From Laburnicola sp. R22_1 (lineage: Eukaryota > Ascomycota > Dothideomycetes > Pleosporales > Didymosphaeriaceae): a stretch of 64,000 bases of DNA. Each line of letters starts with the position of its first letter. Within the stretch, counting starts at the first letter, position 1. The DNA lies in the NCBI GenBank assembly GCA_014281115.1, contig JACONQ010000006.1, forward strand, positions 372,001 to 436,000. The letters run 5' to 3'. This document shows, piece by piece, positions 55,301 to 64,000 of this stretch. The position numbers and the translations under genes are program-made. The notes under the pieces were generated by a model, which saw nothing but the letters and a program-made list of their open reading frames with translations, made no database searches and was not told where the DNA came from.

Positions 55301-58300
55301 TATTAATAAGATTAATGGCATAGTTAACTCTAGGTTAATAGGAAGGTAACTTATTAGCCTTCTTTAGGTTAAAATATTAAGACTTATTATCTAACCACAT
55401 AGGTAACAACTACTTTATCTTGTTTACTATTAAGGGCTTATTAGAAAACTTTTTTATAAACTTATTATAGTCTATCTAACTACACATAGTAAGTCCTATA
55501 GTAGCACAAAAAGTCTACGCATCGCAATTACCTATTATTAGATTAGGTAGTTAACCTAGCCAGGCCTAGTTATAAGACTCTAGCTAAGTAACAAAGTCTA
55601 GGTTATAAACCACTATTAGATAAGCTGCCTAGCTAGTAATTAGACTAATATCCTCGTAAATTATAAGTTATAATAAACTAGTAGGTGGCTTATATTAGTA
55701 TATAGTTTTAGATAGTGTATCTTTAAGATAATAAACTAGGCAATAATATATATTAAACATTATAAATTATTTGCGTAATCCTAGTCGCGAATTATAAGTA
55801 AACATCTAATTTATACTAAGAATAGTATTAAAAGCGCTAATATTATTAATAAAATATATTATAGTGCTAGTGTGTGTACTATATTATATTATAAGGTCTA
55901 TAGCTTAACTAATCTTATTTATAACTTTACTATCCACAAGATATAGAGTAATTAGGTTATTAATATTATATAGTCTTAGCTAGTATTATTTAATATATAA
56001 AGAACTAACAAAACTTACGCTAGCTCTAGTGTTAATAAGCTATTACACCTTTGCCTATTTTTAAGGTACAGTAAGTTTAACTAAACAAGTAAACTAAAGT
56101 TATTTAGCTTTATCTAGCTAGGCCATATGTATTATAGAAATCTACTATATACGCCACAAGTTAAAATCTAGTTCTATGTCTACTTTAAACTCTTTAATTT
56201 TTATTATACTATTGTAAAATTCTATTATATACGCTATTATTGTTGCTCTATTACGCAATTTCGCTCTAGAGCTATTAAAAATATAACTTATCTTCTTTTT
56301 TATAGTCCTAGCTATAACAAACGTCTATTTAGCTATTAGTAATATTATTATACTTAGGTAACTTATTACAAAAGCTATTATATCTATATATTCTATATAG
56401 TTAGTTAGGGTTTATCTAAATAGCAGAGACATATTGCGCGTTTTTATAATTAATAGGGCCTAAGAAAATAATATAAAGATACTTAATATCCTTTACTAGT
56501 ATAATAGCGTTACTATAATAGCTAGTAGTTGCGTCTATTGCTTAATATTCTATAGCGCCGCACTTAAAATAGGTATTAGCCTTAGCTAGTAGGTCTAGTT
56601 CGCGTAATATACGTCTATAGCTATTACGCCTAGTAAACTTATTTATATATAGGGCGAATAAAGTAGTATATATAGTAGTATTAAATCTAGTTATAGTTAT
56701 ATTTATTATATAAGCTTTAAAGTAGTTGTGCGTAGTTATAAAGGCTCTAGAATAACCTATAGTAAATTCGCAACTAAGACATTCTATATATAGCGCGCGT
56801 TCTATATAGAAGGCAAAAGATTCTTTAGAGATAAAAAACGCATTAGTAGCTTAAACAACACAACTATATATAAGCTAGTAGGCCTAGCCTATAAACAAGT
56901 AGTTAGGCATATTAAAATAGTTAATAATAGCTATAAATCGCGCGTGCTATTCTATAAGAGCCTCTTTTATTTTTATCTTTACTAGAGAATAGGTCTACCT
57001 TAGGCATCTAGATGCGCGAATATTACAGATCTACTATAAGTCTAGGTAATAGAATTACTTTGCAAAATAGTAGAAGATAAGTCTATTATTATACATAACT
57101 TATATAGCTTATAGTATATAGGTTATATTATAACTTTAGAGTAAGAAAAGAATATATATAATTAAGTAAAGGATTGTTGACTAGAGTATAGCAAACTTTA
57201 ATATTAGAAAATTATTTAATAAAAGAGATATGCTAATTAGGATCTCTAAGCTATTAAGTATTATAAGGTTAATCTTATAGTATAATATATATGTGTAGAT
57301 ATCCTCTAAGCTTAGTAATGCGCATATAAGCAATATTTAATTTTTATTAAATTGCGTGCTCTACTTTTATTACTTATAAGACATAATTTTCTAAGTCCTA
57401 GTAGTTAACGCGTAGGACGTAATTATCTAATAGTTAACTCTAGAGCTTTCTAAGTTATTATTGTAAAGCCATGTAATGGATAGCTAGAATCCTAGACTTC
57501 CTAAGGGTAATAAAATTCTTCTTTATTAAATTATAGTATGCTTGCAACTTAATTTTCTCCTACTCTACAATCTTAAAAGCGTGCTTATAAGACGTAATAT
57601 AGTCTTCTAATATCTTAACCTATTCTAACTTTGTTATAAACTATTATTCTAATACTTAGTAACTAGCCTAAAGCTGTTTAAGCTCTTGGAGTTTAATCTA
57701 ATTATCCTCTAGTTTATTAGTAATTTGCTTACAGTTGTTACTAGTAATATAATAATATCCTACTAAAATTCTAATTTTTAGTTAACTGTGTTAATAAACT
57801 ATATATATTCTTAAACCTTGACTTTATCTAGCTTTAAACTATTCTTTATACTAGTTACACTAATATAGAGTTTATAATCTAGCATATTATTATTAGTATT
57901 AGTAATATTAGTAAAGTATATATACTTAGGAAGATTAGCGTATAATAAGCTAGCGTAGTCTTATAGGTTACGTGTTATAGTTAGGCAATTAGCTATACTA
58001 ATAAAAGAGTTCTCTTTACTATTAAAGAGTCTATTTTTTTTATTATTATTATTTACAAAAGCCTTATTATAATCTTTAAGCTAAAGAAGTTCCTTTTTAA
58101 AGGTAACCTTACGCTTATTATATTATCGCTCTATCTCTAGTAGTTTATTATCTAACTTATCCTAGTCTATAGGCAGAGTACTCTAGGTAGTACTCTGCTA
58201 AGTTAAGATCTCTAGCTAAAATGCAAGGTTGTAGGGTTTCTTACAAAAACTAGTGTTATTATTATTTTTATAGCTTAGTCTCGCCATCTTATCTACTATA
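55301..58300 (-). pseudogene. Gypsy gag / protease and RT N-terminal relic
   Basis: Near 58285 the minus strand starts MARLSYKNNNNTSFCKKPYN and continues with a charged, coiled-coil-like stretch (LQELKQL; KHAFKIVE*EKIKLQAYYNL) typical of gag-like proteins. Protease and RT N-terminal motifs between about 55300 and 57000 were not clearly readable because stops are dense. A (TA)n run lies at 55265-55283. Confidence 0.5.
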
Positions 58301-58688
58301 TATAATAGGTTCGTCTCTTAGTAAGTGTACAATTCGAATTCGAAGTTAAAAGTTAAAATTATAAGCTATAAGCATAGTAAGAAGCTATAATAAGTTATAG
58401 TAGATACTTTTATATAAGGTATTGCAACTATAGTCTATGTATAATTTATAAAAGACTAGACAACTCTGAAGACTTTATATAGTAACACTAAATTTCTTAG
58501 GCTTCTACTAAAGTAAGTAAGACTTATTAGAATTACTACGAAGTCTTAAGACTTTTAACTGCGCAAAATAAGCGCGCCTAATAACTAGAGTTGCTATTAT
58601 ACTACACTAGAGCAATTTACTAAGAATATAAGTCTTACTAACTTAACTTATAATTATATCTTAGGCTGTAAGTTATCTAGGTTATTAT
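58301..58688. other. AT-rich flank of the Gypsy relic
   Basis: Probably leader or 5' LTR of the Gypsy element. No matching copy at the other end was found. Confidence 0.3.
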
Positions 58689-58862
58689 CTTCTACTATTA
58701 TTATAAAGGTTTTATCTATCTACTATTATTATAAAGATCCTATATAACTATCTATTATTATTATAAAGGTCTTATATATCTTAACTATCTACTATTATTG
58801 CAAAGATTCTATATATTATAACTATCTACTATTATCGCAAAGGTCCTATGTATTATAAGTAA
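58689..58862. repeat. ~40-bp tandem repeat array
   Basis: About four units built on CTACTATTATTATAAAGGTC with TTATATATC, in which the third and fourth units carry TATTGCAAAG and TATCGCAAAG, showing C/T decay between units. It is non-coding and may belong to an LTR. Confidence 0.55.
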
Positions 58863-59510
58863 TAGAGAATACATTATAGTTAGAGACGTTACTATTATTA
58901 AATCTAAGTAACAATGTTAATATTATCTTCTTTTTTATTAGTAAGATAAATAGAATTATAGTAATTAACAATAACTTATAATAAGTTTAATAAATAGTTA
59001 TAACTATAAGTGGCTTATCTAAGTAAGCCAGGCTTATAGTTATTATAATAACCAGATTCGCTTATTAGTAAGCTACTCTTATAACTGCCTTAGTAGTTAT
59101 TATATATAAAGCTTAGTAAGCTTATAGGTTATTATTAAGAGCCACATTACTTATAAGTAAGTTATTCTTCTAGGGACTATTATAGTGCTATAAGTCTAAT
59201 ATCTTATAAGATATAACCTACATACTACTATAAATAAGGTAGTAGCTATTCTTTATCTTCTACCGCACCTATTATTAATAGGTAACCTATAGGTAAGTGT
59301 TATTATTACTATTAGTTATATTAGTAATACTCTAAAGAAGATATCTATGCTTCTAATACGCAAAATATTTAAGGACGTAAAGGGAGCCTACTTACTATAT
59401 TAGTTAATAGGCGTTATTATTAATAACGCTCTAGAGACAGGCTATAGATAGTTAAGCTGTAGCTTTAACAATCGCTACTATAGTATAAGAGCACTATAGA
59501 GGTTATTATA
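58863..59510. other. AT-rich region with short palindromic segments, no gene
   Basis: Contains repeated short segments such as CTTATAAGTAAGTTATTC and AGCTTAGTAAGCTTATAGG. No frame or known element was recognised. Confidence 0.3.
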
Positions 59511-59621
59511 ATGTATATAATTGTTAATTTATCTATCTAGAGGTAGGATAATAAAGGCTTTTATCTTAAATAACATAACAAAAAAAGCAGAGCCCTCTAC
59601 TTAGTAATTAAAAAAAAGCGT
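59511..59621 (+). repeat. Two-hairpin module, copy F
   Basis: ATCTATCTAGAGGTAGGATA, core GGCTTTTATCTTAAATAACA, A-run, GCAGAGCCCTCTACTTAGTA, then A-run and GCGT. The first ~20 bp differ from the consensus. Confidence 0.65.
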
Positions 59622-60581
59622 ATTGAAACTACTAAGCAAGCTTAGTAGTCTTAGCGCGCATAGCTCCAATATATAAAGTTAATTTATAAAAAGGCTATAG
59701 TTAAAACTTTAGAAAAAGGATAAAACTTTAGCGTAATAATACTATAAGCTATTTTTCCTTTACTATTCTAATTATTATAAATCTACTATCTAGATTATTG
59801 CAAATAATATAAGTTAATATATTAATGGGTATACACTATTTCTTATAAGTAGTATAAAGGTAATATATACTAGATATACTATCGCTCTATTACTATATAA
59901 AAATTATTCTTTATAAAACTTCTACTATTACTCTATACTCTATTATTTACTTAAGTATTAACTCTAAATTATCTAACACTAATATATTTACTAATACTAA
60001 AGAGTACACGCTAAAAATTTATAATACTCTCTTTAAGGTAATTATATTAAAGTTCTATTTTATCTATTAGATACTTATTTAGCGTAAAAGATAGGTATAC
60101 TTAACTATCTATAAAATAGTTCTAGTATACTAGTTAGGTTAGTAGCTTATTTAGTTTGTAAAAGACTATAAGATTAAATTCCTACTTTAGTAGGCATAAT
60201 TACTCTTTATTAGTAATAGAATCCTCTAGTAGGGAATAAAAAAAGAATAATAAGGTTTTTATTAATAAGCTTTAGTGTAGTAAAAGTATTATATAGATCT
60301 ATAAGATTCTCTTAGCTATTATAGTAGTATTAGCTTATTTAAGCGAATATGCTATGTAAGCGATATATAAGTATAGATAGTTAATAATACTAAAAGTAAA
60401 TCTTATATAAGTAAAAACTTATAGAGTGTAAGTAAAGTGCATATAAGTTTAAGACTTAAACTATTATTATATTATTAGGTAATATTTAAGGTTAGTTTTT
60501 AATTAGTATTAGATGCTATACATAGTATATATATTATAAAATATTCAATTCTATTTAATTTTATAAATAAAATACTAGTTT

Positions 60582-60674
60582 TGATTACTAAGCAGGAGGC
60601 TCCGCTTTTTTATCATGTTATTTAAGATAAAAGCCTTTGTCGTGCTACTTCTAGGTAGTTAATTTAACGCTATA
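60582..60674 (-). repeat. Two-hairpin module, copy G (inverted)
   Basis: TGATTACTAAGCAGGAGGCT, T-run, ATCATGTTATTTAAGATAAA, AGCCTTTGTCGTGCTACTTC, TAGGTAGTTAATTTAACGCT. It directly precedes the 3' LTR of the second Copia family. Confidence 0.65.
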
Positions 60675-61241
60675 TATAAAATAGTAAGGGTAATAGTATT
60701 TAAACTTCCTTTAATACTAAGATTTTTTAAAATATACCTTAATATACTTCTTAAGAATATTTTTATAGTATATAATATTATCGAAATAGATTACGTAATA
60801 TAGTGGAAGGTAGGTAGGTAGTAATATAATAAGTATAAAATACTTATATAATAAGGTAGATAGTATTCTTAAGATAAATAGTAAGATAACTAACTTAGAT
60901 AAATTTTTCTAACTCGGGGTTTTGGCTTATTTATATAGATAAATTCACGTGACTATACACGTGCTAGAAAGCTATTAAGTTCTACTTTAGAAAACTAATA
61001 GTTCTTTATCTAAAATTACGTAATAACACGTGATTAATAAGATAAAGAAAATTCTAAAGTCTAGACTTTCTAGACTGTTCGTTTTCGTCTGATCTTGAAT
61101 CAGACAACACGCTAAAAGATAAGTAACTACTTATTTCACTACTATATAATCTATAGTATAAACTATATAATAGATAATAAGTATGACTATAAAATAAAAG
61201 CTTAATAAAGTAAAATTACTTTTAGCTTCATATTTTAACAC
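60675..61241 (-). repeat. Probable 3' LTR of a second Copia family
   Basis: On the minus strand the segment starts TGTTAAAATATGAAGCTAAA at 61241 and runs left toward the module at 60674; the end is approximate. It contains CACGTG motifs near 60950-61035 (CACGTGACTATACACGTG). It follows the RNase H end and tandem repeats of the Copia relic to the right, as a 3' LTR should. Confidence 0.5.
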
Positions 61242-61659
61242 ATCCCTATAATACTTAATAGCATATATTAAATATACTAATAGTATTTTTACTATTACTA
61301 TATTTATATAATATAGTTTTATATAGATTTATATAGAGCGAAAAAAATTAAAACTACTTTACAAGTAAGTAGTTTAAATAGTTCTTATATAAGAAAAAAA
61401 TACTTCTTAGTATAAAACCTTTTTAAATCTCTATTTAGATATTTAGTCTAATAGCGTCCTAACGTAGAATAATAATAGTAGATTTATTTATATAATAACT
61501 TAGTCAATTAGTTTACGAACGCAAAGTTATATATAATAACTTAGTCTATTAGTTTACTAACGCAAAGTTATATATAAATATTTAGAAGATAAAAACATTT
61601 AATAAGTAAAACTTCTATTTTTATTCTATAACCTTTTGGGTTTATAGTTTTCGGCCTTT

Positions 61660-61905
61660 ATTTTATTTTTAAAGTTTCTAAATAGATAACTTAAAAAGAA
61701 AACCTTTATTAGGAGAAACTTAATTATAATTTATAGTTTCTTAATAGATAACTAACGGGAAAACCTTTTAATAGGAAAACCCTTTTATTTTAAAGTTTCT
61801 AAATAGATAACTTAAAGAGAAAAATCTTTATTAGGAAAAACTTAATTATAATTTATAGTTTCTTAATAGATAACTAAAGGGAAAACCTTTTAATAGGAAA
61901 ATCTT
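61660..61905. repeat. ~118-bp tandem duplication between RNase H and LTR
   Basis: Two units of about 118 bp, each with AAAGTTTCTAAATAGATAAC, a TTAGGA-type block, AATTTATAGTTTCTTAATAG and AAAACCTTTTAATAGGAAAA. They lie in the region where the polypurine tract of the minus-strand Copia element should be. Confidence 0.6.
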
Positions 61906-64000
61906 AATTAATCTTTTATTAGATTAATTATATCTATAGCTTGTTTAAAAGCTATAGTATTTAGACTTTTAGTAAAGACATCTATAGATTGCTCTTTAGT
62001 ACTAATATAGTCTAAATTAATTAAACCTTCTAAAATCTTTTCTCTTATATAGTGATATTATATATCAATATGTTTAGATTTAGAATAGTATTCTGGATTT
62101 TTAGCTAATTTAATAGCCGGTTAATTATTACAGAATAGATAATAACTTTTACTATTATTATAAATATTTAAAAGTTTAATATATTTATTAAATAAATATA
62201 CTCTTTTAAGCCTTCTTTAATAGCCATATACTCTGCCTCGCAACTAGATAGATAGTGCTACAGATTTTTGTAATTTACTAGACTAACTAATAGGGGTATT
62301 ATTAATAGTAAAAATAAAGCCACTAGTACTTTTTCTCTCTACTAAATCACCCCCAATCTAAATCTACGTAACCTATTAGATTAAATAGATTATTACTAGG
62401 TTTAGATTAGTTTTTAGTTATAGTATTATTAAATACTAATTTATAATTTTTAGTATTAATTAAATACTTCCAAATTCTCTCTAGAGCAGTATAGTAAGAA
62501 GAATTAGGATTAGACATAAATCTAGCACAGTTATTAACTGCGTAGATTATATCTGGTCTAGTTTTACTAGGTAAATATATTAAACTACCTATTTGTTGTT
62601 AATAGTAATTAATTTCTTTATCTGTTGCTTGGCTAGTATTTTTATTTAATTTAATTCCTGGCTCACTAGGAGAACTAACAGGATTTAAATTTAATTTATT
62701 ATACTTTTCAAGTATATTATTAAGATATTTAGTTTGACTTAAACTAATACTATGTTTAGTTTCATTAATTTCCATGCCTAGAAAATAAGAGACTTCACCT
62801 AAGTCTTCTAGATCTAAATCTAGATTCTTAAGACTATCTTTTATAAAATTAATAAGTTTTAAAGTAGGTCCTAATACTAGTATATTGTCTACGTATACTA
62901 CTATTATTATATTAATTTTAGAATTAAGGAAAACTCCTTGTTCTAAAATAATAGGTAGGAAACCTAACTCTTTTAACTTATTAGCTAAAAAGTTATACTA
63001 TAGTCTAGGTGATTGTTTTATTTTATATAAAGCTTTATTAAGCTTATAAACTATATATTTATTACTATTAATAGTAGAATTAATAGAGTAATAGTCCTCC
63101 ATTAAAATACTATTATTAATAATAATATTTTTATTATTTAGAAAACCATGAGGTTGTTCTACATAAATTTCTTTATCTATAGTAGTATGGACAAAAGCAT
63201 TTTTAAAGTCCCATTGCCTTATTTCTACATTATTAATTATACCTAGAAATAATAGTAATTTAATTATTTCTGGCCTAGTGATATTTGAAAAGGTTTCTAG
63301 GTAGTCTAAGCCATAGGTTTAACTAAAGCCTTTAACTACCCATCTAGCTTTATACTTAATAATCTTATTATCTTTATTAGTTTTTAATTTATAAACCTAT
63401 TTACCTTTTAGAGCTTTTCTATTACTAGGTAATTTAGTTATAAGCCAAGTATTTTGTTTTACTAAAGAACTAATTTCTAGTTCTATAGCTTTAATCCATT
63501 CTAAATTATTACTAGTACTAGCGTCTTTAAAAGTATTAGGTTCTTTATTTAATTAAATAATAGATAGACTAAATTCTAAACTATTATTATTAACTAATAA
63601 GTTATAAGGCATACAATTCTTTAATAGTTATTTATCCTTATGAGGTATATTAACTATAGGATTAGAGCTATTATTTATCGTACTATCTATAGAATTATCT
63701 ACAGTAGTATCTATAATATTATTATCTATAGAATAGTTTTCTATAGATTTAGTAGACTTATTATGACTAGAATTATCTTCTAAGTTAAAATTATCTATAA
63801 TAAGCTCTTTATAAATAGACGTAGTATTAAAACTAAAAAAGTTCTCTTTTAGTACTACTAGGTCTCTAGTCTAGGTTTCTTTTCTAGTTATTAAGTCTAA
63901 AGCTTTATAACTATTAAAGTTATTAAAACCTATAAGAATTCCTTTTTAGCTCTAGGCTCTAGTTTTTTAATTTGCTCTATATTTTTATAGAACATAATAG
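61906..64000 (-). pseudogene. Second Copia family pol relic (runs off the window)
   Basis: Minus strand: a linker and RT N-terminus at the right (KGKxVYKLKTNKDNKIIKYK-like), RT catalytic block VVYVDNILVLGPTLKLINF near 62890 (YVDD changed to YVDN), GEVSYFLGMEI, KYLNNILEKYNKLNLNPV, RPDIIYAVNNCARFMSNPN, and RNase H with RKSTSGFIFTINNTPISW. The order is the same as the other Copia but the sequence is clearly different. Stops and small frame changes make it a pseudogene. Gag and integrase lie beyond the window end. Confidence 0.75.

Larger units (their letters stand above)
51800..58300 (-). mobile_element. Gypsy (Ty3-type) LTR retrotransposon relic, interrupted
   Basis: Minus-strand order from right to left: gag-like region (58290-55400), RT (about 55300-54500), RNase H (54500-54120 continuing at 52973-52850), integrase (about 52450-51860). 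It is heavily RIPped. A 1.14-kb element at 52974-54114 splits RNase H and left a 9-bp duplication. LTRs were not delimited. Confidence 0.75.
59511..60674 (-). mobile_element. Second copy of the 1.14-kb element, inverted, bounded by modules F and G
   Basis: Module F (59511-59621, plus) is followed by TATTGAAACTACTAAGC, CTTAGCGCGCATAGCTCCA, AAAACTTTAGAAAAAGGATA and ATCTAGATTATTGCAAATA. These match, as complement, 53780-53980 of the 1.14-kb element. Near 60475, AATATTTAAGGTTAGTTTTT matches its left part (complement of 53040-53095). Then an inverted module G (60582-60674) follows, which is absent at the left end of the other copy. No target duplication was found. Confidence 0.6.

Overview
The window looks like an AT-rich, transposon-packed compartment of a filamentous ascomycete genome shaped by repeat-induced point mutation (RIP). 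Coding relics keep their reading frame, but Gln and Trp codons have become stops (CAA/CAG to TAA/TAG, TGG to TAG/TGA) and TpA-rich sequence dominates. One balanced-composition island at about 13.5-21.3 kb holds the only host-type genes I can defend. No rRNA, tRNA, CRISPR or prokaryotic features were found.

Layout. At 0.05-0.15 kb there is a copy of a dispersed ~105-bp two-hairpin module. A Copia LTR retrotransposon lies on the minus strand at 0.76-10.9 kb, with a solo LTR inside its leader and a pogo-like DNA transposon in its 5' LTR. Two more modules and another pogo-like relic follow at 11.0-13.4 kb. The island holds a monocarboxylate-type MFS transporter gene (14.9-16.4 kb, one short intron), an Ada-type zinc/AraC-HTH gene (18.0-18.8 kb, minus) and a pogo-like transposon with exact TA target duplications (18.9-21.0 kb). 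A MITE and unidentified relics follow to 24.6 kb. At 24.6-35.9 kb a second Copia copy lies on the plus strand. Its 5' LTR holds two pogo-like transposons, and its interior is essentially the same sequence as the first copy in inverted orientation.

At 36.2-44.9 kb two ruined genes sit head to head: a DUF3723/ParB-like gene (minus) and a RING plus patatin-like phospholipase gene (plus). Both families are frequent cargo of fungal Starship giant transposons. The patatin relic is interrupted by an intact, un-RIPped pogo-like transposon (42.4-44.2 kb) with a 530-residue transposase. Further right are unidentified sequence, another pogo-like relic (46.6-48.7 kb), a possible C2H2 zinc-finger relic (49.0-51.0 kb, minus), and a Gypsy relic (about 51.8-58.3 kb, minus). 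The Gypsy RNase H region is split by a 1.14-kb element with a 9-bp target duplication. A related element lies at 59.5-60.7 kb. A second Copia family (60.7 kb to the window end, minus) closes the window.

History. The Copia elements were already RIP-mutated before the 5.5-kb interior became identical in the two copies. The DNA transposons landed later at TA sites. The 42.4-kb element and most of the 18.9-kb element are the youngest, because they escaped RIP. The transporter and Ada genes therefore sit between two long inverted repeat arms inside a decaying mobile-element landscape. All protein calls on relics were made by reading through stops by eye and need profile searches to confirm.
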